The notes under the pieces were generated by a model. The model saw only the letters and a program-made list of their open reading frames with translations. It searched no databases and was not told the origin of the DNA. The position numbers and the translations under genes are program-made. A DNA stretch of 64,000 nt from Flavobacterium sp. GTDB taxonomy: Bacteria; Bacteroidota; Bacteroidia; Flavobacteriales; Flavobacteriaceae. Positions 8,365 through 18,263 of this stretch are shown in pieces. Numbering within the stretch: position 1 is the first letter of the stretch; every line of letters starts with the position of its first letter. The stretch covers positions 62,001 through 126,000 of the forward strand of contig JADGMX010000010.1 in assembly GCA_015234525.1 (NCBI GenBank), written 5' to 3'.

Positions 8365-11300
8365 AGCAAGACGTACTAAATAAATATCGCGGTAGCGAAA
8401 AAGTAAATGCCATTGCAGCCAAACTTGGCACCGGCGAGCGGAAAGTTCACGTAAAAGGTCTCATCGGATCATCATTGTCATTTGTCACACATGCGCTTTT
8501 CGAGAAAACTGAATCGCCGTTCATGTTAATTCTTCAGGATAAAGAAGAGGCGGCATATTATCTAAACGATCTCGAGCAAATGCTGGGTGAACAAGATGTT
8601 TTGTTTTATCCGGGGTCGTATCGGCGACCGTATCAAATTGAGGAAACCGACAATGCAAACATTTTGCTTCGCGCAGAAGTATTGAATCGGCTGAATTCCC
8701 GAAAAAAGCCGGCAATCATCGTTACGTACGCCGATGCTGTTTTCGAGAAAGTGATCACCCGAAAGGAACTTGAAAAAAACACGCTGAAAGTTGCCGTTGG
8801 CGATCAGATTTCAATCGAATTTATAAATGAAGTGCTGTTTGAATACGAATTCAGGCGAGTTGATTTCATTACTGAACCCGGCGAATTTTCAGTTCGTGGC
8901 GGAATCATAGACGTTTTTTCGTTTTCAAACGACAATCCATACCGAATTGAGTTTTTTGGAAATGAGGTTGAAAGTATCAGATCTTTTGATGTGGAAACGC
9001 AGCTCTCGATCGAAAAGCAAAAGAAGATTACCATCATTCCGAATGTTGAGAATAAATTTTTCCGCGACAAACGTGAAAGCTTTCTGGATTACATCAGCGA
9101 GAAGACGATTTTATTTTTGCAGAATCCGGAATTGATTTTTACCCAACTCGATAAACTTTTCGAAAAAGCATCTGAATCGTTTGAGAAATTGGATGCGACT
9201 GTAAAACATGTTTCGCCCGAGGAACTTTTCTTGGACCGAAAGTCGTTTGTCAAAAAATCACTTGATTTTGCTTTGGTGGAACTCGCTTCGGCGTCGTTTT
9301 ATAAATCGGATGCGTCGTTTGAGTTTTCGATCAAACCACAGCCGTCATTCAACAAACAATTCGATTTATTGCTAAATGATCTCAGTGAAAACCATTCGGA
9401 CGGCATCAAAAATTACCTTTTTTGTTCGAATGATACTCAGGCAAAACGATTTCATGACATTTTTGAATCGATTGACGAACAAAATCACGAAGATGTCAGA
9501 AAGCAGTATGAAACTGTTGTTTTTCCGCTTTACCAAGGTTTTATAGATACCGAAAATCGGATCGCGGTTTATACCGATCATCAGATTTTTGAGCGATATC
9601 ACAAATTTAATATTAAGAACGGTTACGCTAAAAAGCAAGCGCTAACACTGAAGGAACTCAACACCCTTTCGGTTGGCGATTATGTGACCCATATCGATCA
9701 CGGAATCGGAAAGTTCGGCGGATTGCAGAAAATCAGCAATGAAGGCAAGCTTCAGGAAGCGATAAAGTTGGTTTACGCCGATAATGATATCGTTTATGTC
9801 AGCATCCATTCGCTTCATAAAATTTCAAAATACAACGGTAAAGATGGCGCGCCGCCAAAAATTTACAAGCTTGGTTCGAATGCGTGGAAAGTTCTAAAGC
9901 AAAAAACCAAGGCACGAGTCAGACATATTGCTTTCAACCTCATCCAATTATACGCAAAACGCCGGTTGGAAAAAGGTTTTCAATATAATCCCGACAGTTA
10001 TCTTCAATTGGAACTTGAATCGTCGTTTATCTATGAAGATACGCCCGATCAGACAAAGGCAACTCAGGACGTCAAATCGGATATGGAAAGTGAGCGTCCC
10101 ATGGATCGTTTGGTTTGTGGCGATGTTGGATTCGGGAAAACTGAGGTTGCGATTCGGGCGGCATTTAAAGCTGTTGATAATGGAAAACAGGTTGCAGTCC
10201 TCGTTCCGACCACGATTCTCGCCTATCAACATTACCGCACATTTTCGGAGCGATTAAAGGAAATGCCGGTATCAATCGGTTATTTGAACAGATTCAGGAC
10301 CGCGAAAGAAAAAGCTGAAACGCTGAAACAACTAACAGAAGGAAAGCTCGACATCGTGATCGGAACGCATCAGCTTGTCAACAAAAATGTGGTTTTTAAA
10401 GATTTGGGATTGTTGATTGTTGACGAGGAGCAGAAATTTGGTGTGAATGTTAAAGATAAACTCAAGACGATCGCATCAAACGTCGATACGCTTACATTAA
10501 CGGCAACACCGATTCCGCGAACGCTTCAATTCTCGTTGATGGCCGCCCGGGATTTATCGGTTATCAATACGCCGCCGCCAAACAGATATCCGATCGAGAC
10601 ACATGTAGTAGGTTTTAATGAAGAGACCATCCGGGACGCTATTTCGTATGAGATCCAAAGAAACGGACAGGTTTTCTTTATCAACAACCGCATTGAAAAC
10701 ATAAAGGAGATTGCCGGTATGATTCAGCGATTGGTTCCTGATGCGCGCGTTGGGATTGGTCACGGGCAAATGGACGGTAAAAAACTGGAGGAATTGATGT
10801 TGGCCTTTATGAACGGCGAATTTGACGTTCTTGTTGCAACGACAATAATTGAAAGTGGTTTGGATGTTCCGAATGCCAATACGATTTTTATCAATAATGC
10901 CAACAATTTTGGATTGTCTGATCTTCATCAGATGCGTGGTCGGGTTGGTCGTAGCAATAAAAAAGCATTTTGTTATTTTATAACGCCGCCATATTCTGTA
11001 ATGACTGAAGATGCGCGCAAACGAATACATGCACTTGAGCAATTTAGCGAACTTGGAAGCGGATTTAACATTGCGATGAAGGATCTTGAAATCAGGGGCG
11101 CGGGCGATTTGCTTGGAGGCGAGCAAAGTGGTTTCATCAATGAGATTGGTTTTGAGACCTATCAAAAAATCATGAATGAGGCGATTGACGAATTAAAGGA
11201 AAATGAGTTCAGCGATTTGTATCAGACCGAGGAAACGTCCGACAAGGAATATGTGAAAGATATTCAGATCGATGCAGATTTCGAATTGTTGTTTCCTGAT

Positions 11301-11717
11301 GATTATGTGAATAACATTTCAGAGCGACTTAATCTGTACAATGAGTTGAGTTTGATCAAGGATGAAAAGGAGCTTGAAGCTTTCGAAGTGCGATTGACTG
11401 ACAGATTTGGTCCGGTTCCAAAACCTGCCAGAGCGTTGTTAGACAGCATCCGAATTAAATGGATTGCATCGAAAATCGGTATCGAAAAGCTGGTGATGAA
11501 ACAAGGAAAAATGACCGGATATTTTGTGTCTGATCAGAATTCGCCTTACTACCAATCAAACCGATTCACTAAAGTTCTCGAATTTATTCAGAAAAATTCC
11601 CATGTTGCTAAAATGAAGGAAAAGCAGACGGCAAATGGACTCCGCTTAATGCTGACATTTGAGAACGTAACTTCGGTCAAGAAAGCGTTGGCGATGATTA
11701 ACACAATCACACTATAG
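8361..11717 (+). CDS. mfd: transcription-repair coupling factor
   Basis: Superfamily 2 translocase that removes RNA polymerase stalled at lesions and recruits UvrA. Length is 1118 residues. Domains in order: UvrB-like N-terminal region (about 30-330), CarD-type RNA-polymerase interaction domain around 430-510 (LSVGDYVTHIDHGIGKF), helicase lobes with Walker A GDVGFGKTE at 587-595 and Walker B DEEQ at 688-691, motif VI region HQMRGRVGRS, and the C-terminal TRCF domain (about 960-1080). No ATG lies near the conserved N-terminus, and a TTG at 8361 overlapping the previous stop codon is the best start. The gene ends at a strong terminator. Confidence 0.96.
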   Translation: MKQDVLNKYRGSEKVNAIAAKLGTGERKVHVKGLIGSSLSFVTHALFEKTESPFMLILQDKEEAAYYLNDLEQMLGEQDVLFYPGSYRRPYQIEETDNANILLRAEVLNRLNSRKKPAIIVTYADAVFEKVITRKELEKNTLKVAVGDQISIEFINEVLFEYEFRRVDFITEPGEFSVRGGIIDVFSFSNDNPYRIEFFGNEVESIRSFDVETQLSIEKQKKITIIPNVENKFFRDKRESFLDYISEKTILFLQNPELIFTQLDKLFEKASESFEKLDATVKHVSPEELFLDRKSFVKKSLDFALVELASASFYKSDASFEFSIKPQPSFNKQFDLLLNDLSENHSDGIKNYLFCSNDTQAKRFHDIFESIDEQNHEDVRKQYETVVFPLYQGFIDTENRIAVYTDHQIFERYHKFNIKNGYAKKQALTLKELNTLSVGDYVTHIDHGIGKFGGLQKISNEGKLQEAIKLVYADNDIVYVSIHSLHKISKYNGKDGAPPKIYKLGSNAWKVLKQKTKARVRHIAFNLIQLYAKRRLEKGFQYNPDSYLQLELESSFIYEDTPDQTKATQDVKSDMESERPMDRLVCGDVGFGKTEVAIRAAFKAVDNGKQVAVLVPTTILAYQHYRTFSERLKEMPVSIGYLNRFRTAKEKAETLKQLTEGKLDIVIGTHQLVNKNVVFKDLGLLIVDEEQKFGVNVKDKLKTIASNVDTLTLTATPIPRTLQFSLMAARDLSVINTPPPNRYPIETHVVGFNEETIRDAISYEIQRNGQVFFINNRIENIKEIAGMIQRLVPDARVGIGHGQMDGKKLEELMLAFMNGEFDVLVATTIIESGLDVPNANTIFINNANNFGLSDLHQMRGRVGRSNKKAFCYFITPPYSVMTEDARKRIHALEQFSELGSGFNIAMKDLEIRGAGDLLGGEQSGFINEIGFETYQKIMNEAIDELKENEFSDLYQTEETSDKEYVKDIQIDADFELLFPDDYVNNISERLNLYNELSLIKDEKELEAFEVRLTDRFGPVPKPARALLDSIRIKWIASKIGIEKLVMKQGKMTGYFVSDQNSPYYQSNRFTKVLEFIQKNSHVAKMKEKQTANGLRLMLTFENVTSVKKALAMINTITL

Positions 11718-11723
11718 ATTTAA

Positions 11724-11749
11724 AATGCCGCAATTAGCGGCATTTTTTT
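11724..11749 (+). terminator. rho-independent terminator after mfd
   Basis: A perfect 8-bp stem (AATGCCGC, loop AATTA, GCGGCATT) is followed by a T run at 11743-11749. The T run overlaps the stop codon of the convergent metalloprotease gene. On the opposite strand the T run is short (TTTTAAA), so the hairpin mainly serves mfd. Confidence 0.9.
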
Positions 11750-13919
11750 AGTTCTTCACTATCTTGAAATTTGCCTCTGCTTCGTCAAACTTCACCTTAA
11801 AAAAGTAAGTGCCGCTGGCAAATGCAGAAATATCTACCTGCTTTTCCACTTCCGATTTATTCTCATTGTAGAGCAATCTACCTTGAATGTTGTAAACTGC
11901 AACATTAGTTATTTCGGTGTTTGAAATAATATTGACAATGCTATTGGTTGGATTTGGATAGTATGTAAAATCAATATTCTGGTTGCTATTTATTCCCAGA
12001 TTTTGTTCGCAGCTGACCGTCGCGGCAAACCCCGAAGCTGTTACTCCCTGATCGGAATAGAACTCAATTGTAAGCGAACCATCAGGAGCAGTTGACGTAA
12101 TCGTCGGGATAATAAAAGTGCCCGAAAAACCGCTGTCATTAATTAAAGGTGCGTTTGTATTTGGCCCGTCGTAAACAAAAAGATAGTCATAATCTTCCTC
12201 CAGATTGAAAGCTGTGAACTGCAATTTAATTTTGTGTTGTGGCAAATTTGGAATGAGGGTGCGCACAAATGACTGATTATTTTGATAATTCCCGCCTAAA
12301 CCTCCGGTGTCGGTAATGACGGTTCCGCTGCACCAATCAGCAGGTGTCGCAAAAATCTTTTGTTCGTAAGTTGCTGTGACTCCGTCGCAAATTGGCCTCA
12401 CTCGTACTTTATAGTACGTATTTGGTTGAAGCAAAGTAGTATTGATGGTTGTACCTGTTACAGGAAACCATGGCGCATTGTTCAGGTTAAAAGGCATGAT
12501 GCTGTACTCGTAGGACATCGATGTTGTGCCAACGTCAAGAAGTGATAACTCTGCCGAAATAGGTGTGATGTTCTCGATGATAATATCGGCAATCGTATTG
12601 ATGCAGGTATTGATGCAGTCAAAACTCAGGCAATCTGAATTATTGACCGCGGAAATAATAGCTTGTGACGGTTGCAGACCAAAGCCATTGTTAAATGAAA
12701 TCCCGACGCCGCTCAACAAGTGGCAATAGCTCATAATCGACCCTTTCTCAAGTGTGGACGGAATTGGTCCGGTAGCACACGATCCTTCGTTGAAACCCGC
12801 TTGCTGACCACAACCATCAATTGAAGTTCCATTGCCATTCCAGGCACAAGCATGAGTATGTGGCGAACCCATCAAATGACCAAGTTCGTGTGTAATCACC
12901 TGAACTGTCCATGAGTAAGTTGGCACGGTAGAATACTGATAATTAACATCAGAATACGAGTATTTATATGGCGTACACATGGCGTCGATGTTAGCTGCAA
13001 CACCACCATTAGCACCTTCGTCGATTCCAAGCAACTGTCCGAGATCGGCATCGAAAACAGGACGTGAATCCGCAAATTGAATGAGGTAGTCAAATGATGA
13101 CGAGCCGCTATACGGATCCGGAGTTGTCCAAATGTAGGTTGTTTTTAATGACGTATTGATGCCATCAATTGCAAACAAAGTCTGAACATTATTGAAAACC
13201 GACGTCATCCAATTTGTCGTTTGACTTACATTTCCATTGTTTGCCAGAAATAGTTGATAATCCAATTCGAAGTACATGGTTACGCAACGATTCGTTTGCA
13301 TCTCTTGATTTTGTCTTTCTAGAGGAAGTTCATGATCGTGCGAAGCTTCAGCTTTAGTATGACAGTTAAACTCGTTGTGGACCTTCATCTTCGCATCTGA
13401 ATATATGATATAATCGGATGGATTTGATCCAATGGTTTTTCCTATAACCAGATTATTGACTTCGCTGTTTGAAACGATTCCGTTGAAATCATTCTCGAAA
13501 AAATTAAAAGATACTACCGAATTGTGGTCGCCCTTTATTATTCCGCGATAATGCACACCCTTATTGTATTCGACATTTCGTTGCTTATCGGTGTCTAATC
13601 TGAACTCCGGACTGAAAATGTCAACTTTAAACAATTCAACGGCAATTGTATGTCCGAGATATGGAATTTCAAGCGCTATATTTTGAGGAGATGTTGTAAC
13701 AATTTCGGCAAGCCCACTATGATTAAGGGTTGCAAATGAGGCGATTTCCAATACTTTACCGATTTCTAAATCTGCAGTTCGATTGGTAGAAGTTAAAACT
13801 TTGATTTTCTTAAAAGTTGCTCCTTGCTGATGAAGTTCTGCGTTTTTAAGTGCAATTTTATTTTGAGCATTTGCCGTACAAACTGCAATAAAAACGAGAG
13901 CAAGTAATAATTTTTTCAT
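11748..13919 (-). CDS. secreted reprolysin-like metzincin protease with CUB domain and T9SS sorting domain
   Basis: A 723-residue exported zinc protease. It has a signal peptide (MKKLLLALVFIAVCTANAQ), a long propeptide-like region, and a metzincin catalytic domain with the full zinc motif HELGHLMGSPH (His344, Glu345, His348, His354). A fibronectin-III-like stretch (about 440-530) and a CUB-like domain (about 535-650) follow. The last 70 residues form a T9SS type A sorting domain (YYPNPTNSIVNI near its start, FKIVKN at the end). The T9SS tail predicts export through the gliding/secretion apparatus and release or surface attachment. The substrate is unknown. Confidence 0.93.
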   Translation of the reverse strand: MKKLLLALVFIAVCTANAQNKIALKNAELHQQGATFKKIKVLTSTNRTADLEIGKVLEIASFATLNHSGLAEIVTTSPQNIALEIPYLGHTIAVELFKVDIFSPEFRLDTDKQRNVEYNKGVHYRGIIKGDHNSVVSFNFFENDFNGIVSNSEVNNLVIGKTIGSNPSDYIIYSDAKMKVHNEFNCHTKAEASHDHELPLERQNQEMQTNRCVTMYFELDYQLFLANNGNVSQTTNWMTSVFNNVQTLFAIDGINTSLKTTYIWTTPDPYSGSSSFDYLIQFADSRPVFDADLGQLLGIDEGANGGVAANIDAMCTPYKYSYSDVNYQYSTVPTYSWTVQVITHELGHLMGSPHTHACAWNGNGTSIDGCGQQAGFNEGSCATGPIPSTLEKGSIMSYCHLLSGVGISFNNGFGLQPSQAIISAVNNSDCLSFDCINTCINTIADIIIENITPISAELSLLDVGTTSMSYEYSIMPFNLNNAPWFPVTGTTINTTLLQPNTYYKVRVRPICDGVTATYEQKIFATPADWCSGTVITDTGGLGGNYQNNQSFVRTLIPNLPQHKIKLQFTAFNLEEDYDYLFVYDGPNTNAPLINDSGFSGTFIIPTITSTAPDGSLTIEFYSDQGVTASGFAATVSCEQNLGINSNQNIDFTYYPNPTNSIVNIISNTEITNVAVYNIQGRLLYNENKSEVEKQVDISAFASGTYFFKVKFDEAEANFKIVKN

Positions 13920-13980
13920 GTTAAATGGTCATAAGCGCCAAATGTATGCAATTTTTTAACGAAAAATTATCGGATTATAC

Positions 13981-14340
13981 TTAGAAATGAAAGAAGGCGT
14001 CGACCAGGTGTTCGATGTTATAAGAATCATTTACTTTATGAATGGCGATTATATCGAAACGGACTTCAAGATCTAGATCGTTTTGAATCACATATTGGTT
14101 TATGGCTTTTGTTAAGAGTTGAATCTTTTTTGATTTCACAAAATCCTGTGGAAGTCCAAAGTCAATTGATGATCGGGTTTTAACTTCGATTACGGCAAGC
14201 GTTTTCTCTTTTAAAGCGATGATATCGACTTCGGCTTTTTCGAATGTGAAGTTCCGTTCTTTGATTTCATAGCCGAGTCCGACCAAGTGTTCGATCGCGA
14301 GGTCTTCACCAAGTTTACCAAGCTCGTTATGCTGAGCCAC
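13981..14340 (-). CDS. yraN: YraN/UPF0102 family nuclease-fold protein
   Basis: A 119-residue protein with the family pattern: GKLGEDLAIEHL near the N-terminus, GYEIKERNF, then the PD-(D/E)xK-like core AEVDIIALKEKTLAVIEVKTRS. The fold is that of small endonucleases such as Holliday-junction resolvases, but the function of UPF0102 proteins is not established. The gene follows the LD-carboxypeptidase gene by only two bases on the same strand, so both are probably co-transcribed. Confidence 0.93.
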   Translation of the reverse strand: MAQHNELGKLGEDLAIEHLVGLGYEIKERNFTFEKAEVDIIALKEKTLAVIEVKTRSSIDFGLPQDFVKSKKIQLLTKAINQYVIQNDLDLEVRFDIIAIHKVNDSYNIEHLVDAFFHF

Positions 14341-14342
14341 GA

Positions 14343-15326
14343 CTAATCAAATTTTACAGTTACTTCTTTAGCATTTACGTCGATCGCTATATTCCGACCA
14401 AAGATGAGCGCGCGATTATCTTTGATATGTCCGGCCGGGAAATTGAATATGACCGGGAAATTGTAATCCTTGAAAATGTCGCGTATAATTTCGTCGGCAT
14501 TGCTTCCCCATGGAATGTCATTGTCGTTCATACTGGTCATTCCGCCAACGATTACTGCTTTCACACCTTTAAAATAGTTGTTTCTTTTTAAGTTCATCAT
14601 CATTCTGTCGATATGGTAAAGGTACTCATCAAGATCTTCGATAAATAGAATTTTACCCTTGTAATCGATTTCTGACTCTGAGCCGACAATGCTGTAAAGA
14701 ACCGAAAGATTACCGCCAACAAGTTCGCCACTGACTTTGCCGCTTCGGTTAAACGCGTGCGCGGCAACAGTGTACGATAGTTTTTCGCCAAATAGTGATT
14801 TTCTAAACGATTCGATGGCTGCAGGACTGGCATTTGCCACGCTCAGCGCCATTAACGAGTGAATGGTCTCGATTCCCATATTATTCAGGTGACTGTGCAA
14901 AACAGTGACATCGCTAAAGCCACAAATCCATTTGGGTTTCTTTTTGAAATTTGAAAAGTTGACCCGATCTATGATTCGAACGGTTCCATAGCCTCCCTTT
15001 GCTGCCCATACAGCTTTAATCGAAGGATCGTCGATCATTTCCTGAAAATCAGTCGCGCGTTGCCAATCTGGTCCGGCGAGTTGATTTTGCGATTTTCCGA
15101 TGGTTTTTCCAACAACGACATTTAATCCCCAACTCTCAAGTAATTTAATTGCCGGTTTTAGTGAAGCTAAATCAACTTTTCGTGCAGTTGCCAGAATTCC
15201 GACGGTGTCACCTTTTTGCAAATATTCAGGTTTGATCATTTTTCTTTGAGAGTAAGATTGTTGAAATAAAATTAATAGCAATAACAGAGTTAATCTTTGG
15301 GTTTGCGACATACATCTGCTCTTCAT
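14343..15326 (-). CDS. LD-carboxypeptidase, S66 family
   Basis: Serine peptidase of the S66 family, which cuts the terminal D-alanine from murein tetrapeptides during cell-wall recycling. The nucleophile motif is GFSDVT. The Glu and His of the triad are likely in FIEDLDEYLYHIDRM and FPAGHIKDNRAL. An N-terminal hydrophobic stretch (LTLLLLLILFQQSYSQ) predicts export, unlike cytoplasmic LdcA. I start at the ATG at 15326 (MKSRCMSQ) because a longer frame from a TTG at 15353 would include the -7 element at 15341-15348. The ATG at 15311 is an equally possible start. It forms an operon with yraN. Confidence 0.88.
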   Translation of the reverse strand: MKSRCMSQTQRLTLLLLLILFQQSYSQRKMIKPEYLQKGDTVGILATARKVDLASLKPAIKLLESWGLNVVVGKTIGKSQNQLAGPDWQRATDFQEMIDDPSIKAVWAAKGGYGTVRIIDRVNFSNFKKKPKWICGFSDVTVLHSHLNNMGIETIHSLMALSVANASPAAIESFRKSLFGEKLSYTVAAHAFNRSGKVSGELVGGNLSVLYSIVGSESEIDYKGKILFIEDLDEYLYHIDRMMMNLKRNNYFKGVKAVIVGGMTSMNDNDIPWGSNADEIIRDIFKDYNFPVIFNFPAGHIKDNRALIFGRNIAIDVNAKEVTVKFD

Positions 15327-15340
15327 AGTTTGTGAATTTA

Positions 15341-15348
15341 CAAATATA
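15341..15348 (-). promoter_or_regulatory. -7 promoter element of the S66 peptidase/yraN operon
   Basis: On the minus strand this reads TATATTTG, matching TAnnTTTG. It lies 14 bases before the ATG at 15326 and sets the lower limit on where translation can start. Confidence 0.6.
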
Positions 15349-15360
15349 ACCAAAACGGCC

Positions 15361-15455
15361 TAGCCCTGATGGAAGCGGCATCCTTTTGCGATGGCGTAAC
15401 TTGAGTGGAGCCAACGTAAAAGATATAGCGGACAGCAGGAAACAGCTCCTAAAAA
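15361..15455 (-). repeat. dispersed structured repeat, family A, copy 1
   Basis: On the plus strand it begins TAGCCCTGATGGAAGCGG and ends AGCAGGAAACAGCTCCTAAA. The centre pairs TTTTGCG with CGTAAAA around an inner GGC/GCC hairpin. It lies in the divergent gap between the S66 peptidase and metG. The family resembles the Flavo-1 candidate structured RNA of Rfam, but I cannot confirm this here. Confidence 0.75.
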
Positions 15456-15481
15456 AACAACACCAATTCGGCTGTAATGCG

Positions 15482-15489
15482 TATTTTTG
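15482..15489 (+). promoter_or_regulatory. -7 promoter element of metG
   Basis: TATTTTTG matches TAnnTTTG and lies 18 bases before the metG ATG. The in-frame TTG at 15487 is part of this element, so it is not the start codon. Confidence 0.55.
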
Positions 15490-15507
15490 ACACATTTAAT
15501 ATTCAAT

Positions 15508-17568
15508 ATGCTACAGAATCCAAAAAGATATACGATTACGGCTGCTTTGCCTTACACTAACGGACCGATTCACATCGGGCATTTGGCCGGGGTTTATGTG
15601 CCATCTGACATTTACGCGCGCTACCTGCGATTAATTGGCAAGGACGTCGCCTTCATTTGCGGTAGTGACGAGCACGGCGTTGCAATATCCATGAAAGCCA
15701 AAAAAGAGGGGATCACTCCTCAGGAAGTCATCGACAAGTATGATGGAATTATTCGCAAATCTTTTATTGATTTTGGAATTTCGTTTGACAATTACTCTCG
15801 TACTTCCTCAAAAATTCATCACGACACGGCGTCTGAAATGTTTCGCAAACTCTATGAGAACGGAAAATTTATTGAAGAAGTAACCGAGCAACTGTATGAC
15901 GCGAAAGCCAATCAATTTCTCGCTGACCGTTTTGTTACCGGAACTTGCCCTAAGTGCAATAATCCCGAAGCGTATGGCGATCAATGCGAAAAATGCGGAT
16001 CCACGCTTAACGCCACCGATTTAATTGATCCAAAATCAGCGATAACCGGCGAAAAACCGGAGCTGAAGTCAACCAAACACTGGTTCTTGCCACTCGATCA
16101 ATATGACACTTTTTTGCGAGAATGGATATTGGAAGGTCACAAAAACGACTGGAAACCGAATGTATATGGACAGGTTAAAAGTTGGCTTGACGACGGATTG
16201 AAACCGCGCGCAGTTACACGTGACCTTGACTGGGGAATTCCCGTACCGGTTGAAGGTGCAGAAGGCAAGGTTTTATATGTATGGTTTGATGCGCCGATTG
16301 GCTATATTTCATCAACAAAAGAATGGGCTGCTCGTGAAAATAAGGACTGGGAGCCATATTGGAAAGATGCTGACACAAAGTTGGTCCACTTTATTGGAAA
16401 GGACAATATTGTTTTTCATTGTGTGATCTTCCCGGCCATGTTGAAAGCTGAAGGTTCATATATTTTGCCGGACAATGTTCCTGCAAACGAGTTCCTGAAT
16501 CTGGAAGGCAACAAGCTGTCAACTTCGAAAAATTGGGCGGTTTGGTTACACGAATACCTTCAGGAATTTCCGGATCAGCAGGATGTCCTTCGATATTCTT
16601 TAACAGCCAACTCACCTGAAACCAAGGACAACGACTTTACTTGGAAAGATTTTCAGGCACGAAATAACAATGAACTTGTTGCTGTGTTCGGCAATTTCAT
16701 TAACCGTGTAGCAGTCTTGACTAACAAATATTACAGCGGAGTAGTTCCTCAGGCAAACGAATTCTCAGAGATCGACCTTCAAACTTTAGCTGAATTAAAA
16801 GCGTACCCCGCGGTAATTGCAAGTTCAATAGAGCGATACCGATTTAGAGAAGGTCTTGGCGAGCTGATGAATGTAGCGCGACTAGGAAACAAATACCTAG
16901 CTGACGAGGAGCCTTGGAAAATAATCAAAGAAAATCCGGAACGTGTGCAGACTCAAATGTTTGTGGCGTTGCAAATCGCTACAGCACTCGCAATACTTTC
17001 CGAACCATTTCTCCCGTTTACCGCTGGAAAATTAAAGCGAATTTTGCAATTGCCGGATTCTTTAGAATGGCGTAGCGTGGAGCAACAAGACCAACTCGTT
17101 GGCGGCGGTCATCAGATTGGAGAGGCAGAGTTGCTTTTTTCAAAGATTGAGGACGAAGCAATCCAACAGCAAATTGACAAACTTGCAGCAACTAAAACAG
17201 CTAATAACTCTGACCAACTTAAACAAGTGGAACCTCAAAAAGAAACCATTCAATACGACGATTTTTCAAAGATGGATATCCGGGTAGGAACAATCCTGGA
17301 GGCTCAGAAGATGCCGAAAGCAAATAAATTGCTGATTCTGAAAGTAGATACCGGTATTGATGTTCGCACTATTGTGTCCGGAATCGCGGAGAGTTTTACG
17401 CCAGAAGAAGTCATCGGTCGCAAAGTTTCGGTTTTGGTTAACTTGGCGCCAAGAAACCTCCGTGGAACTGAAAGTCAGGGTATGATTCTGATGGCAAACA
17501 ATGCGGAAGGCAAGTTAGTGTTTATCAATCCCGATGCAGAAGCTCCGAACGGTCAAATTATATCTTAA
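15508..17568 (+). CDS. metG: methionyl-tRNA synthetase with C-terminal tRNA-binding domain
   Basis: Charges tRNA-Met. The 686-residue protein has the class I signatures HIGH (residues 22-25) and KLSTS (336-340, the KMSKS equivalent). Between them is a CP zinc knuckle with two Cys pairs (CPKC and CEKC). An anticodon-binding helical domain follows, and then a C-terminal OB-fold of the Trbp111 type (about 585-686, starting near [14 protein letters not shown]), which is the two-domain form known from E. coli. The start at 15508 ([11 protein letters not shown]) was chosen over a TTG in the promoter. The stop overlaps the next start by one base. Confidence 0.97.
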   Translation: MLQNPKRYTITAALPYTNGPIHIGHLAGVYVPSDIYARYLRLIGKDVAFICGSDEHGVAISMKAKKEGITPQEVIDKYDGIIRKSFIDFGISFDNYSRTSSKIHHDTASEMFRKLYENGKFIEEVTEQLYDAKANQFLADRFVTGTCPKCNNPEAYGDQCEKCGSTLNATDLIDPKSAITGEKPELKSTKHWFLPLDQYDTFLREWILEGHKNDWKPNVYGQVKSWLDDGLKPRAVTRDLDWGIPVPVEGAEGKVLYVWFDAPIGYISSTKEWAARENKDWEPYWKDADTKLVHFIGKDNIVFHCVIFPAMLKAEGSYILPDNVPANEFLNLEGNKLSTSKNWAVWLHEYLQEFPDQQDVLRYSLTANSPETKDNDFTWKDFQARNNNELVAVFGNFINRVAVLTNKYYSGVVPQANEFSEIDLQTLAELKAYPAVIASSIERYRFREGLGELMNVARLGNKYLADEEPWKIIKENPERVQTQMFVALQIATALAILSEPFLPFTAGKLKRILQLPDSLEWRSVEQQDQLVGGGHQIGEAELLFSKIEDEAIQQQIDKLAATKTANNSDQLKQVEPQKETIQYDDFSKMDIRVGTILEAQKMPKANKLLILKVDTGIDVRTIVSGIAESFTPEEVIGRKVSVLVNLAPRNLRGTESQGMILMANNAEGKLVFINPDAEAPNGQIIS

Positions 17569-18263
17569 TGTATACGAACCTTAAAGTAATTGCATTTGAT
17601 GCCGACGACACCTTATGGGTGAATGAACCTTATTTTGCGGAGACCGAGAAGAAGTTTTGCGAGCTGATGCAGGATTATTTGTCGCATCACACATTATCAC
17701 AAGAGCTATTCAAAACCGAGATCCAGAATTTGCCGTTGTACGGTTACGGAATTAAAGGCTACATCCTGTCAATGATCGAAGCGGCAATCGCTATTTCAGG
17801 CAATACGCTTAATATCGAGATTGTTGACAAGATCATGCAATACGGCAAAGACTTGTTGCAAAAACCTATAGAGTTACTCGATGATGTTGAGGGCACATTA
17901 GGCGCATTAAGGTCAAAATACAAGTTAGTAGTTGCCACTAAAGGCGATTTACTCGATCAACGTAGGAAACTGCATAATTCAGGGTTGGGACATTTTTTTC
18001 ATCATATCGAAGTGATGTCTGACAAACAAGAAGTAGACTATCGGGATTTGGTAAAGCGACTTGACATCGAGCCCTCGGAGTTTTTGATGATCGGAAATTC
18101 ACTCAAATCAGACATTCTGCCGGTTCTTGGAATCGGCGGGTCGGCGATACATATCCCATTTCATACGACCTGGGCTCATGAGCGGATTGACCATAAAGTT
18201 GAACATCCGAAATTCTGTACCGTATCGAGAATCAGTGAAGTTTTAGCCATAATAGAAAAGTAA
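17568..18263 (+). CDS. HAD family hydrolase (phosphatase-like)
   Basis: A 231-residue haloacid-dehalogenase superfamily protein. Motif I is FDADDTLWVN near residue 11, motif II is VVATKGD, and the distal motif is MIGNSLKSDILPV, consistent with a phosphohydrolase with a helical cap inserted after motif I. The substrate cannot be predicted. The start codon overlaps the metG stop (TAATG) and the stop is directly followed by the next start, so it is the middle gene of a tight metG-HAD-unknown operon. Confidence 0.88.
   Translation: MYTNLKVIAFDADDTLWVNEPYFAETEKKFCELMQDYLSHHTLSQELFKTEIQNLPLYGYGIKGYILSMIEAAIAISGNTLNIEIVDKIMQYGKDLLQKPIELLDDVEGTLGALRSKYKLVVATKGDLLDQRRKLHNSGLGHFFHHIEVMSDKQEVDYRDLVKRLDIEPSEFLMIGNSLKSDILPVLGIGGSAIHIPFHTTWAHERIDHKVEHPKFCTVSRISEVLAIIEK

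Noticed and set aside
10554..11165. 203-residue open frame on the minus strand inside mfd
   Set aside because: It lies wholly antisense to conserved helicase motifs of mfd, has low-complexity composition and no start context.
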